Origin: an uncultured Clostridia bacterium
Lineage (GTDB): Bacteria; Bacillota; Clostridia; Lachnospirales; Bianqueaceae
Assembly: GCA_944383515.1 (NCBI GenBank)
Contig: CALWPV010000053.1
Span: 1-43,984 of the forward strand
DNA length: 43,984 bases
Direction of reading: 5' to 3'
This document shows positions 33,197 through 42,019 of the stretch, in pieces. Each line of letters opens with the position of its first letter. Position 1 is the stretch's first letter. The notes below the pieces were generated by a model. It made no database searches. It had not been told where the DNA came from and saw only the letters and a program-made list of their open reading frames with translations. A program made the translations under genes and the position numbers.

Positions 33197-33515
33197 GGTA
33201 CACTTCTACCCCGCAAGCTACAGTTTTGGCGATTTTAGAGATACGATTTATCTCTGTATAACCAGCCAGCAACAAAAAAGAAGGGTAATTTTTTCCATAT
33301 ACAGGCTAATATGGCAATGAAAGGAAGAATTCGGCGCCGCAACAGCTCTGCAGCGGCCAAAATCCACCCCTGCGCAGGCCTGTTTGCGCTTTCCGCAGGG
33401 GTAACTTACCCCTGCCCGCGCCGAAACCGCGCATGACAAGGGAGATATCCCACCTACCAGCCCGCACCAGCCGCCAGATAGAGATACATACCACCTACCA
33501 GCCCCCGCCAAACTC
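33197..33515. other. Gene-free stretch with a palindrome related to the 316-bp repeat
   Basis: No gene is supported here. It holds the 21-base near-perfect palindrome made of GCAGGGGTAA and TTACCCCTGC around one base (33397-33417). The same palindrome lies inside the repeat at 43525-43543 and in decayed form near 24580. The word CACCTACCAGCCC occurs twice (about 33449 and 33492). Confidence 0.5.
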
Positions 33516-33567
33516 AAAAAAGCCCTTGGCTTCCCCTTATAAAAAAGAGTAAGGCCAAGGGCTTTTT
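33516..33567. terminator. Terminator after yebC
   Basis: AAAAAGCCCTTGGC pairs with GCCAAGGGCTTTTT around a long loop. The stem lies three bases after the yebC stop and has T runs on both strands. Confidence 0.85.
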
Positions 33568-33569
33568 CT

Positions 33570-34295
33570 TTATTCGTCCCAGTTATGGTATACGTTTTGC
33601 ACGTCGTCGTCGTCTTCCAGCATATCAATCAGTTTCTCCATGCTGGAGGCCACCGCCGGATCGTCGCTCTCGGCCATGGTCTGCGGAATCATGGTCACTT
33701 CTCCGCTCACAATTTCCAGACCCGCCGCTTCCAGCGCTTCATACACCGCCGCAAACTGATCGGGATCCGTAATAATCTCACAGGTGCCGTTTTCCGCTTC
33801 AAAGTCCTCAGCCCCCGCGTCCAGCGCCGTCATCATCAGGTCGTCCTCGCTCATGCCCTCCGGCAGCTCTACAATAATCTGCCCTTTTTTGTCGAACATA
33901 AACGAAACGCAGCCGCTGGTGCCCATGTTACCGCCGTTTTTAGAAAACGCGTGGCGCACGTTCGCCGCCGTGCGGTTCTTATTTTCCGTAAGGCACTCCA
34001 CAATCACCGCAATGCCGCCGGGACCATAGCCCTCGTACGTAATAGGCTCATACACCACATTGCTATCCTCGCCGGAAGCCTTTTTAATGCTGCGCTGAAT
34101 CGTTTCATTCGGCATATTATTGCTTTTACACTTCGCAATCACATCGCGTAGCTTACTATTGCTGGTCGGATCCGGGCCGCCCTCTTTAATCGCCACCATA
34201 AGCTCACGCCCCAGCTTGGTAAAAATCTTACCGCGCTTCGCATCGCTCTTTTCCTTTTTATGCTTGATATTCGCAAATTTTGAATGTCCGGACAT
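33570..34295 (-). CDS. yebC: YebC/PmpR-family protein
   Basis: Protein of 241 residues, the usual length, beginning [19 protein letters not shown] and containing [21 protein letters not shown]. Family members were described as transcription regulators and more recently as factors that help ribosomes through difficult stretches such as proline runs. ATG at 34295 has GGGG seven bases upstream; eleven extra upstream codons are unlikely. It has its own promoter and terminator. Confidence 0.95.
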   Translation of the reverse strand: MSGHSKFANIKHKKEKSDAKRGKIFTKLGRELMVAIKEGGPDPTSNSKLRDVIAKCKSNNMPNETIQRSIKKASGEDSNVVYEPITYEGYGPGGIAVIVECLTENKNRTAANVRHAFSKNGGNMGTSGCVSFMFDKKGQIIVELPEGMSEDDLMMTALDAGAEDFEAENGTCEIITDPDQFAAVYEALEAAGLEIVSGEVTMIPQTMAESDDPAVASSMEKLIDMLEDDDDVQNVYHNWDE

Positions 34296-34333
34296 ACTTA
34301 AACCCCTTTTTTCAACAGATTTCAAACGAAGCT

Positions 34334-34362
34334 ATTCTACCACTAAATGCCCCGTCTTGCAA
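34334..34362 (-). promoter_or_regulatory. Promoter of yebC
   Basis: Minus-strand TTGCAA (34357-34362) and TAGAAT (34334-34339), spacer 17. Confidence 0.6.
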
Positions 34363-34367
34363 CGGGT

Positions 34368-35543
34368 TTAGACATTTTTTTGCGCCTGATACGCTAAAAT
34401 TCCGGCTTTCAAACGCCGCAGGCCGTCTTCCACCACGCTATGCGGACACGCCAGATTCATGCGCAAAAACTGATTGCCGTTACCGCCGTACTGATCGCCG
34501 TCCGACAAATACAGCCCCGTTTCGCGGCGAATCACCTGCGCGATCTCGGCTCCGTCACCGCCCAGCTTACCGCAGTCCAGCCACAGCAAATACGTGGCCT
34601 CCGAAGGCACCACCGACAGCTGAGGCAGCTCCTGCGCCACAAACTGCACCACGCGCTCTTTGCTCTGCTGCACATACGCGCGCAGCGCGTCAAGCCAGGC
34701 GCCGCCTTTCGTAAAGGCCGCCACCGCCGCGGGCACAGCAAAGGCATTCGGCTCGGCAATTTCATCGGTGTTCAGACCGCGCCAAACTTTGTGGCGCAGC
34801 ACCGGATTCGGAACCGACACCGCCGCCGTCTGCATACCCGCCATATTAAAGGCTTTGGTAGGCGCTATACAGGTAATGCTATTGTTACGGCACGCTTCCG
34901 ATACGGAGGCGAATGGAATATAGCTCTTGCCAGGCTCCGTCAGATCACAATGAATTTCGTCGGAAATCACAATCACGTGATGTTTTTGGCACAGCGTGCC
35001 AATCCGCGCCAGCGTCTCTCTGTCCCAAATTTTCCCCACCGGGTTATGCGGATTGCAGAGGATCATGAGCGTTGTCTGCGGATCCGCGAGCTTAGCTTCC
35101 AAGTCCTCAAAGTCAATGGCATACTCTTTGCCGTTATAGGCGAGCGGGCTCTGCAGCACGTTACAGCCATTATTATAAATAGAGTTAAAGAAAATGTTGT
35201 ATACCGGCGTTTGAATCAGCACCTTTTCCGCCGGGGTCGTGAGCTTACGCACCATGCTGGAAATGGCCGGCACCACGCCGGTGCAGAAGATCAGCCAGTC
35301 TTTTTCCATGGTAAAGCCATGGCGCTCCTTCCACCAGCCAATATACGCTTCGTACCATTCGTCAGGAATAATGCCGTAGCCAAACACACCATGCTGCAAG
35401 CGCTCCGCCAGCGCCTGCCGAATTTCCGGCGCCGTTTGAAAATCCATGTCGGCTACCCACATGGGCAGCTCACCCTCGGCTACGTCCCATTTGAGAGAGC
35501 CGGTTCCTCGTCTGTCAACAATCTGGTCAAAATCGTAGGCCAT
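34368..35543 (-). CDS. patB: MalY/PatB-family PLP enzyme (cystathionine beta-lyase type)
   Basis: PLP-dependent enzyme of 391 residues. The family start FDQIVDRRGTGSLKWD and MWVADMDF are present, the cofactor Asp/Tyr region is VISDEIHCDL, and the Schiff-base Lys is in APTKAFNMAG. Such enzymes split C-S bonds of cystathionine or cysteine conjugates; MalY also represses mal genes in E. coli. Its start overlaps the DUF3737 stop (TAATG), so it is the third gene of a coupled operon starting at 36639. Confidence 0.93.
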   Translation of the reverse strand: MAYDFDQIVDRRGTGSLKWDVAEGELPMWVADMDFQTAPEIRQALAERLQHGVFGYGIIPDEWYEAYIGWWKERHGFTMEKDWLIFCTGVVPAISSMVRKLTTPAEKVLIQTPVYNIFFNSIYNNGCNVLQSPLAYNGKEYAIDFEDLEAKLADPQTTLMILCNPHNPVGKIWDRETLARIGTLCQKHHVIVISDEIHCDLTEPGKSYIPFASVSEACRNNSITCIAPTKAFNMAGMQTAAVSVPNPVLRHKVWRGLNTDEIAEPNAFAVPAAVAAFTKGGAWLDALRAYVQQSKERVVQFVAQELPQLSVVPSEATYLLWLDCGKLGGDGAEIAQVIRRETGLYLSDGDQYGGNGNQFLRMNLACPHSVVEDGLRRLKAGILAYQAQKNV

Positions 35544-36394
35544 TACTCTTCTCCTTTCTGACGAAGTACAATTTTAGTTTTAGAAGGATCAATCTTGTCT
35601 TTTTCCAGAATAAGCTCGTCAATATAATCGGCATAAATGGTGCCGCCGCTGGGATTGAGCACGCTGTCGATCTTGCTGCTAATGTCGGCTTCCACCGTAG
35701 AATACTCAAAGGCCAGCGTTGTATTGAGCAGCTTACAGTTTTTCATAACCAGATTATCAATATAGCACATGCCCTGCAAGCTCTCTACCGTGCAGTTAAT
35801 CAGGGTTAAATTTTTTGCGTTCCAGCCCAGATACTCGCCAGAAATAAAAGAGTCGTAAACCGTCACATGGTCGCTATTCCAAAACGCGTCTTTTGAAAGC
35901 AGCTTAGAATTTCTAACCTCTACATTTTTAACGCCGTCAAACGAATAGTTGCCATATAGCGTAAGTCCGTCAATCTTCATGTTTTCACAGTTCATGGCAA
36001 AATAGTCGCCCTTAGCAACCACCTGGTCTAGCTGCACGTCTTGGCAGTGCCACAGCGTTTCCGCCGCGTTAGGAATGCTGACTCTCCGCAGCGTCAAGTC
36101 CTGGCAGCGCCGAAAATTCTTGGGCGCCTCAATGAGCGTATCTTCAATGAGCACACGATCGCTGTACCACACGCCCGCCCGGGCCATTTCAAACCAGGTA
36201 CAGTCTTTGGCCGTAATATCCTTTGCGTACCACAGCGGGTATTTCCAGCGGAACATACTGCCCAGCAGCTCAATATTCCGGCTCTCCTTCAGCGGCGACT
36301 CCCCTTCGCCAAAAATGGTATCGACAATACGCAAATCTTTGCCCTGGAACAAAGAACGCTCTCCCTCATAAAAACCTTGCTTAATTTCTTTCAT
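35543..36394 (-). CDS. DUF3737 beta-helix protein
   Basis: Protein of 283 residues made of repeated short strands (such as NIELLGSMFRWKYPLWYAKD, DLTLRRVSIPN, NVEVRNSKLLSKDAFWNSD), the right-handed beta-helix pattern of the DUF3737 family. The reaction is unknown. The start overlaps the stop of the 82-residue gene by four bases and its stop overlaps the lyase start, so the three proteins are made together. No signal peptide. Confidence 0.85.
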   Translation of the reverse strand: MKEIKQGFYEGERSLFQGKDLRIVDTIFGEGESPLKESRNIELLGSMFRWKYPLWYAKDITAKDCTWFEMARAGVWYSDRVLIEDTLIEAPKNFRRCQDLTLRRVSIPNAAETLWHCQDVQLDQVVAKGDYFAMNCENMKIDGLTLYGNYSFDGVKNVEVRNSKLLSKDAFWNSDHVTVYDSFISGEYLGWNAKNLTLINCTVESLQGMCYIDNLVMKNCKLLNTTLAFEYSTVEADISSKIDSVLNPSGGTIYADYIDELILEKDKIDPSKTKIVLRQKGEE

Positions 36395-36639
36395 GATTTA
36401 AGCTCCTTTTCTATATCCATTTTTTTCAGTTGATGCACTAAATAGTCCAGGCAGTCAATGCACTTCTGATCTTTATGGAGCAGCTCTAACAGCTCGCGGC
36501 GGTGCGCCGCAAGAATCTTTAGGTTCTCGCTCTTATGCTCCTCATCCAGATTGGCCATAAAACGCTCAATCATCGCTTGGCTACAGCCGGCGTCCTTTAA
36601 ATTTTGAATGATTGCTTCTTCTGAACAACATCCGTACAT
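36391..36639 (-). CDS. 82-residue helical protein with N-terminal Cys pair
   Basis: Small protein beginning MYGCCSEEAI, with further Cys in DAGC and KCIDCLDYL and otherwise helical, charged content. The CxxC and Cys pair could bind metal or form disulfides; no family is recognised with certainty. ATG at 36639 follows GGGAAG at seven bases. First gene of the operon with DUF3737 and the MalY-type lyase, divergent from a LysR regulator. Confidence 0.75.
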   Translation of the reverse strand: MYGCCSEEAIIQNLKDAGCSQAMIERFMANLDEEHKSENLKILAAHRRELLELLHKDQKCIDCLDYLVHQLKKMDIEKELKS

Positions 36640-36696
36640 AGTCTCTTCCCTTTCTATTAAGTTTACTATGGGACTTTTCCGTTCCCAAAATAAATC

Positions 36697-36725
36697 AGTA
36701 TAAGTATAGCAGACGCAAAAGTAAA
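36697..36725 (-). promoter_or_regulatory. Promoter of the three-gene lyase operon
   Basis: Minus-strand TTTACT (36720-36725) and TATACT (36697-36702), spacer 17. It is back to back with the LysR promoter, so one operator could serve both. Confidence 0.6.
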
Positions 36726-36758
36726 TAGCAAATACTTATAATGCATGCCCCCATATGC

Positions 36759-36787
36759 TTTACAAGCATTGCTAGACATGATATACT
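36759..36787 (+). promoter_or_regulatory. Promoter of the LysR gene
   Basis: TTTACA (36759-36764) and TATACT (36782-36787), spacer 17. Confidence 0.6.
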
Positions 36788-36821
36788 TTCCTTAACCCCT
36801 ATCAATAGGAAAGGAAATACT

Positions 36822-37739
36822 GTGGAAATTCGCGTATTACAATATTTTTTAGCCGTTGCTCGCGAACAGAGCATTACGGCTGCGGCTCATTCTCTGCATC
36901 TGTCTCAGCCTACCCTATCACGTCAGCTGCACGATTTAGAAGAAGAGCTGGGCAAGCCTCTTTTTGAACGGGGCAGCCGCAAAATTACCCTCACGGAGGA
37001 GGGCATGATTTTAAAAAAACGAGCGGAAGAAATTCTAGAACTGGTCAAAAAGGCCGAAAATGAAATCACTTTAGACGATACCGATCTTCCGGGAGATATT
37101 TACATTGGCGCCGGTGAAACGGACGCCTTCCGGATTTTGAGCCGTGCTATGTACCGGCTCCACCAAGATTTTCCCTTAATTCGTTTTCATATTATTAGCG
37201 GCGATCAGTGCACCGTTGCCGATCAGCTAGATAACGGCCTGATCGATTTTGGGCTGGTATTTGGTAATCCCGACCGCACCAAGTATGAAGTGCTTCAAAC
37301 CTTTCATTACGACCGTTGGGGCGTGCTCATGCGCCGCAGCGATCCTCTGGCCGCTAAAGAAGTGCTTTCGCCGGCCGATTTAAAAAACCTGCCTCTCATT
37401 GTCTCACGGCAAGAATTTTGCGCAGAAACCTTTCAGCGCACAATGCCGCTGGAAAACGGCGAAATTCATATTGTTTCCACCTATAATCTTCTACTTAATG
37501 CGTCTATTATGGTAGAAGAAGGCGTCGGCTATGCGCTGTGCATTGAACATCTAATCAATACAACCGGAAACTCAGCCCTTTGCTTTCGCCCCATTCAGCC
37601 CACGCTTCAAACGCCCATTCATATCATCTGGAAAAAATACCAACTGCTGAGTAAACCGGCCGAAAAATTTGTACTGCAGCTGAAAGAAATTCTAAACGCT
37701 CCCGACGTTCAAACCGTCGCTTCTTCAAAAAATTCATAA
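36822..37739 (+). CDS. LysR-family transcriptional regulator
   Basis: Protein of 305 residues with the LysR helix-turn-helix at residues 1-60 (TAAAHSLHLSQPTLSRQLHD, EEELGKPLFER) and a periplasmic-binding-like effector domain. I chose GTG at 36822, with AGGAAAGGAA just upstream, because it gives the normal family start (EIRVLQYFLAVA); the ATG 81 bases earlier lies upstream of the promoter -10 box. It is divergent from the lyase operon, its probable target. Its end overlaps the convergent yigZ by 31 bases. Confidence 0.93.
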   Translation: MEIRVLQYFLAVAREQSITAAAHSLHLSQPTLSRQLHDLEEELGKPLFERGSRKITLTEEGMILKKRAEEILELVKKAENEITLDDTDLPGDIYIGAGETDAFRILSRAMYRLHQDFPLIRFHIISGDQCTVADQLDNGLIDFGLVFGNPDRTKYEVLQTFHYDRWGVLMRRSDPLAAKEVLSPADLKNLPLIVSRQEFCAETFQRTMPLENGEIHIVSTYNLLLNASIMVEEGVGYALCIEHLINTTGNSALCFRPIQPTLQTPIHIIWKKYQLLSKPAEKFVLQLKEILNAPDVQTVASSKNS

Positions 37740-38359
37740 TGCCCCTGGAGTGGCGCGGCCCAGATGGTCTGGCGGCGCTGAGGCACAATACGACCGTCGC
37801 TGGCTTCCATAACCGTTTTCAAAAATTTTTCATCTTGATCATATCGAATTAACATTTTCATAGTAGCGTTATCGGCGTATAGTATATCTTCCGTCACATA
37901 GCCGGCCTGCCCCATGGCGTATTGCATTTTCCCCAGACGGGTATACTCCATAGGAAGATCATACCGATAATATACGGCTTTTTCAATGACGCCGGCGGCC
38001 TCAATGGCAATTTGAGCGCCCTTGGTATACGCGCGCACCAGTCCGCCGGTACCCAGCAGCGTTCCGCCAAAATACCGTGTTACAATGACTAAAACGTTTT
38101 GCAGATCGCGCCCCAAAAGCACGTCCAGCATCGGTTTTCCGGCTGTGCCGGACGGCTCGCCGTCGTCAGTAAAACGCTGCACGTCGCCTACCCGATAGGT
38201 GAAAACATTGTGGCTGGCATTCCAGTATTCTTTGCGCGTTTGCTCGATAATAGCGCGGGCCTGTTCTTCACTGGTTATGGGCCAGGCCTGCCCAATGAAA
38301 CGAGATTTTTTTTCAACATGTTCGTCAACGCCGTGCTGCCAAACCGTAGTATAGTGCAT
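37709..38359 (-). CDS. yigZ: YigZ/IMPACT-family protein
   Basis: Protein of 216 residues. The IMPACT domain shows SRFIGQAWPI, FTDDGEPSGTAGKPML and VTRYFGGTLLGTGGLVRAYT, followed by the C-terminal DUF1949-type domain. Proposed roles are in translation control; the biochemical activity is unsettled. ATG at 38359 has GGGAGG five bases upstream. It is convergent with LysR, overlapping its last 31 bases. Confidence 0.95.
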   Translation of the reverse strand: MHYTTVWQHGVDEHVEKKSRFIGQAWPITSEEQARAIIEQTRKEYWNASHNVFTYRVGDVQRFTDDGEPSGTAGKPMLDVLLGRDLQNVLVIVTRYFGGTLLGTGGLVRAYTKGAQIAIEAAGVIEKAVYYRYDLPMEYTRLGKMQYAMGQAGYVTEDILYADNATMKMLIRYDQDEKFLKTVMEASDGRIVPQRRQTIWAAPLQGHYEFFEEATV

Positions 38360-38392
38360 AGGAACCTCCCTTCCGAAGTGCCACAAATAGCC

Positions 38393-38429
38393 GTGTGAAA
38401 AATCAGCTATTCAAGCTGATTTTTCACAC
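38393..38429. terminator. Exact 15-bp inverted repeat between yigZ and yunB
   Basis: GTGTGAAAAATCAGC (38393-38407) pairs exactly with GCTGATTTTTCACAC (38415-38429) around TATTCAA. It probably ends the yunB transcript, although the T run is inside the stem. Confidence 0.6.
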
Positions 38430-38470
38430 TAACCTCCCTTTGTCATGAGTATACTTGTATTATACGTGGT

Positions 38471-39103
38471 TTAGGAAGTACGATCAAGCCCTAAATAGGT
38501 GGCGGGAACTTTACCGGACATGGTTTGGTCGACAAGGGTAAATTGCATAGTTGAAGTGAGTACATCGGTGAGAAGTGGTGTAGTAACCTGAATGACAAGC
38601 TCCATTTGAATCCAGATGCGGTGATTAATTTCGTTAATGCCAGCGTCTTCAAAGCTGCGGCCGTAGTCAACGCCAGGATTGCCCACTACACGCACATGCA
38701 CGGGAATGTCGGGCCCCAGCGCGGCGAGCAATGGGTTATGTGTGATTTGCCCCATAGGAATCTCCAGCACAAATTCTTCATGCTCGGCCAGATACTCCCC
38801 CATTTCAGTGTTAGCCTGCGCCGCCAGGTTTTCAATTGTCACGGTATCAACGGAATATGCAAAAACTTCGCCCGAAGGGTTATAATAATATGTAACTAAA
38901 TCTTCGCTTTGCACTCCGCTTTCCTGCAAAACGTTTCTCATGGTATCGGCAAGAATATCGGTGGCCAGCGCTTCAGCTTGCATTTTTGCCATAGCGGCAA
39001 GCACGGGCCGCAGACGTCTCGCAGCAATAATAAGCAAAGCACATAAAATAACAAAAAGTACAATAATAGGCGCTAAGAAGCGGCGTTTTTGGTTCTTTTT
39101 CAC
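38471..39103 (-). CDS. yunB: Sporulation protein YunB
   Basis: Protein of 210 residues with one N-terminal membrane segment (LAPIIVLFVILCALLIIAARR) and an extracytoplasmic domain typical of YunB (DLVTYYYNPSGEVFAYSVDT, IPMGQITHNPLLAALGP). YunB is needed for proper spore formation in Bacillus, made under mother-cell control. The start is GTG at 39103 with AAAGGATG ten bases upstream. It is divergent from the PBP gene. Confidence 0.92.
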   Translation of the reverse strand: MKKNQKRRFLAPIIVLFVILCALLIIAARRLRPVLAAMAKMQAEALATDILADTMRNVLQESGVQSEDLVTYYYNPSGEVFAYSVDTVTIENLAAQANTEMGEYLAEHEEFVLEIPMGQITHNPLLAALGPDIPVHVRVVGNPGVDYGRSFEDAGINEINHRIWIQMELVIQVTTPLLTDVLTSTMQFTLVDQTMSGKVPATYLGLDRTS

Positions 39104-39133
39104 TTGACTTTTACATCCTTTATGCGTTAATAT
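39104..39133 (+). promoter_or_regulatory. Promoter of the class A PBP gene
   Basis: TTGACT (39104-39109) and TAATAT (39128-39133), spacer 18. It abuts the yunB start codon on the other strand. Confidence 0.65.
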
Positions 39134-39156
39134 GTCCTTATTAAAAGGAGGTAGCG

Positions 39157-41925
39157 ATGGACTTTAGCAAACAAAAAAATCAGAACAAACAGCTTACAAA
39201 GGGTAATTACAATGAAAAGCTGTATTCCCGTTTATGGCTGTATGTTTTGCGTATCCTTTGCGTAGCAATTTTGCTGGCCACGTTTGCCGTAGCCGGCATT
39301 GGACTCGGTACTTTTTTGGGTATGCTGGACGGCGTTCCTGAAGTTTCACTTAATTCTTTAGCCATCGATCAGCAAACCACCACCGTAGTGGACCAGAACG
39401 GTACGCTAGTTACCGAACTCAAAACGGCCGAGCAGCGCACTGCTATTCCTTATGAAGAAATGCCAGAAGACCTGATTCACGCCATTGTCGCGATTGAAGA
39501 TTCGCGGTTCTTTCAACATAATGGTATTGATCTAGAAGGTATTTTGCGCGCCGGTATCACTAATCTGCGTTCCGGCGGTACTTCAGAAGGCGGTAGTACG
39601 TTAACGCAGCAAATGATCAAACAAATGGTACTTACCGATGATCAAACCTGGAAGCGAAAAATCCAGGAATGGTATCTGGCTTTGCAGCTGGAATACAAAA
39701 TGGGGCAGGAATACGGTAAAGAACGTACCAAAGAACTCATTCTGGAGTCTTATCTCAATTATAACTTTTTAGGGAATAACTGCTACGGCGTAGAGGCCGC
39801 GGCGCAGCGGTATTTTGGCAAGTCGGCCAGCAAAATGAATTTAGCGGAATGCGCGCTGATCGCGGGTATTTTTAACGCTCCCAGCGCCTATGACCCGATT
39901 TCCAATACCAATAACATTTCGCGCGAACGTCAGCTTCAGGTACTGGACGCCATGCTGGAGCAGGAATATATTACCCAAGAAGAATACGATGCCGCTGTAG
40001 CGGACGATGTTTTTTCCCGCGTTACCGCTTGGAACGAGCAGTACGAGAGTACCGAAGAAGATGTGCTCTATTCTTATTTTGTCGACAGTGTCATTACCCA
40101 GGCTCAGGCTGATATTCAGGAACAGCTCGGTTGTTCTGAGCAAGAGGCTTATAATACTCTATTTTATGGCGGTTATACCATTCATATCACACAAGACTCT
40201 AATATTCAGGCCATTGTAGACGCAGCATTTGCTGACACTTCTAACTTCCAGTACTACACGTACTACGAGCTTGACTATCGGTTAACCGTGTATGACGAAA
40301 AAGATCCCACCATTACCGATAACTTTTCTACGGTAGGTCTTTTCTATTCGCCGGAGCAAGCCCAAATGGCCGCGGACGAATTTAAATCTCAGTATGTCAC
40401 CAGCGATATGCAGGAGGGCACCGATTATGTAGAATCTACTACCATTACGGAAGAACCACAGTATTCTATGACCGTTATTGATCAACACACTGGTTATGTA
40501 GTAGCCCTAGCGGGCGGCCGTGGTGAGAAAAAGACTAACATGGGCATCAACCGCGCCATCGACGCGCCGCGTCAGCCTGGATCTACGTTTAAAATTTTAG
40601 CCAGTTATGCGGCCGCGCTCGATACCGGCGGATTCAGCCCCGGCAGCTCTATGGACGACGCTCCCATGAATTGGGGCGACTGGTCGCCGCAAAACTGGTG
40701 GGGCAGCAGCTATTATCGCGGCTTTTGTACCATGCGCGAAGGTATTCGCGATTCACTTAACATTGTCACCGCTCGGTTTATGCGCGAAGTAGGAATCGAA
40801 ACTAACTTCGACTATGTGGAGAATTTTGGTATTTCCACCTTGCGCCGCGAGCCTGACAGCTCCGGAGAAACCGACATGGTTGGTTCTCTCTGTCTAGGGT
40901 CCGGCAGTGTTACAAACCTCGAGCTCTGCGCGGCCTACGCTACTATTGCTAACGCCGGACAATATATTGAACCCCGTCTGTATACGCATATTACCGACCG
41001 CAATGGCAATACGTTTATAGACAACACGCCAGAGACCAGACAGGTGATTAAACCGACAACAGCCTATATGTTATGTGACATGATGCGCGACGTAGTAACC
41101 TCCGGTACCGGAACAGCCTGCAATTTCGACTCTTCCATGGCCATTGCCGGTAAAACAGGAACCACCTCTAACTACAACGACTATTCCTTTGTTGGGTTTA
41201 CCCCATATTATACTTGCACGGTTATGGCCGGCTTTGATTATGTCAGCTATCCCGAGGTTTACTACCAGAGCCTGGGCAGCTACAGTTTAGATCCGGCAGG
41301 TACCGATGCCAACGGTGGCGCCAGCTTTTTGGAAGACGGGGCGCACAAAACCTTGTGGAGCACCGTAATGGCCGGCATTCACCAGTCCCTGCCTTCCAGT
41401 GACACGTTTTTTGAACAGCCTGAAGGCTTAACCATGACTTCCATTTGTATCGACAGCGGCAAGGCTCCTGGACCGTACTGCGCAAACGACGCTCGCGGCA
41501 ACAGGGTCACCTACGACTGGTGTGAAGTAGGCAATGAGCCCACTGAGGTTTGCGACCGCCACGTACAAGTTACTGTCTGCAGCGAAAGTGGAAAACTGGC
41601 CACCGAGTTCTGCCCGTCTACCAAAACCTCGGTATTTATCACTCGTACGGAAGAAGAAATTGCTGAGATTGGCGCTGAAAATCTGGGCAAAATTCAGGAT
41701 TATCCCTATGCGAATTATGGAACTTCCATGTCTGACCGGTGTGATATTCATACCAAGCCGCAGGAAAGCTCCGTCACCAATAACAGCAATAACAGCAGCA
41801 GTTCCAATTCCAGTACGGCCGGAAGCAGTTCCGGCTCGCCGGCTGAATCACAGCCCCCTACAGAATCTTCGGCACCACCCGCTGCTGAAAGTTCGCCTAA
41901 TGCTGAAAACACGGGCGGACAATAA
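39157..41925 (+). CDS. Class A penicillin-binding protein (PBP1A type)
   Basis: Bifunctional cell-wall synthase of 922 residues. A membrane anchor (residues about 28-55) is followed by a GT51 glycosyltransferase with catalytic Glu in VAIEDSRFF and GGSTLTQQMIKQMV, then a transpeptidase with the active Ser in PGSTFK, the SLN triad in RDSLNIVT, and KTGTT. The last 55 residues are a Ser/Asn/Pro-rich low-complexity tail, preceded by Cys-containing repeats (SICIDSGKAPGPYC, VCDRHVQVTVC). ATG at 39157 has AGGAGG six bases upstream. It is monocistronic. Confidence 0.96.
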   Translation: MDFSKQKNQNKQLTKGNYNEKLYSRLWLYVLRILCVAILLATFAVAGIGLGTFLGMLDGVPEVSLNSLAIDQQTTTVVDQNGTLVTELKTAEQRTAIPYEEMPEDLIHAIVAIEDSRFFQHNGIDLEGILRAGITNLRSGGTSEGGSTLTQQMIKQMVLTDDQTWKRKIQEWYLALQLEYKMGQEYGKERTKELILESYLNYNFLGNNCYGVEAAAQRYFGKSASKMNLAECALIAGIFNAPSAYDPISNTNNISRERQLQVLDAMLEQEYITQEEYDAAVADDVFSRVTAWNEQYESTEEDVLYSYFVDSVITQAQADIQEQLGCSEQEAYNTLFYGGYTIHITQDSNIQAIVDAAFADTSNFQYYTYYELDYRLTVYDEKDPTITDNFSTVGLFYSPEQAQMAADEFKSQYVTSDMQEGTDYVESTTITEEPQYSMTVIDQHTGYVVALAGGRGEKKTNMGINRAIDAPRQPGSTFKILASYAAALDTGGFSPGSSMDDAPMNWGDWSPQNWWGSSYYRGFCTMREGIRDSLNIVTARFMREVGIETNFDYVENFGISTLRREPDSSGETDMVGSLCLGSGSVTNLELCAAYATIANAGQYIEPRLYTHITDRNGNTFIDNTPETRQVIKPTTAYMLCDMMRDVVTSGTGTACNFDSSMAIAGKTGTTSNYNDYSFVGFTPYYTCTVMAGFDYVSYPEVYYQSLGSYSLDPAGTDANGGASFLEDGAHKTLWSTVMAGIHQSLPSSDTFFEQPEGLTMTSICIDSGKAPGPYCANDARGNRVTYDWCEVGNEPTEVCDRHVQVTVCSESGKLATEFCPSTKTSVFITRTEEEIAEIGAENLGKIQDYPYANYGTSMSDRCDIHTKPQESSVTNNSNNSSSSNSSTAGSSSGSPAESQPPTESSAPPAAESSPNAENTGGQ

Positions 41926-41949
41926 ATCAGAGAAAATTTTACTATAACC

Positions 41950-41997
41950 AAAGAGGCTCCCCTCCATGATATGAAATCGCAGAGGGGAGCCTCTTTT
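41950..41997. terminator. Shared terminator of PBP and PTS IIC genes
   Basis: AAAGAGGCTCCCCTC pairs exactly with GAGGGGAGCCTCTTT around 17 bases, with T runs for both directions; it lies between two converging genes. Confidence 0.88.
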
Positions 41998-42019
41998 ATC
42001 ATTCTCTATTAACTGCCTA

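Noticed and set aside
33248..33628. A 126-codon minus-strand frame after yebC
   Set aside because: It crosses the yebC terminator and the palindrome at 33397 and has no start signal.
34440..35561. A 373-codon plus-strand open frame opposite the MalY/PatB gene
   Set aside because: It mirrors a well-supported PLP enzyme, has a His/Arg-rich shadow composition and no ribosome site.
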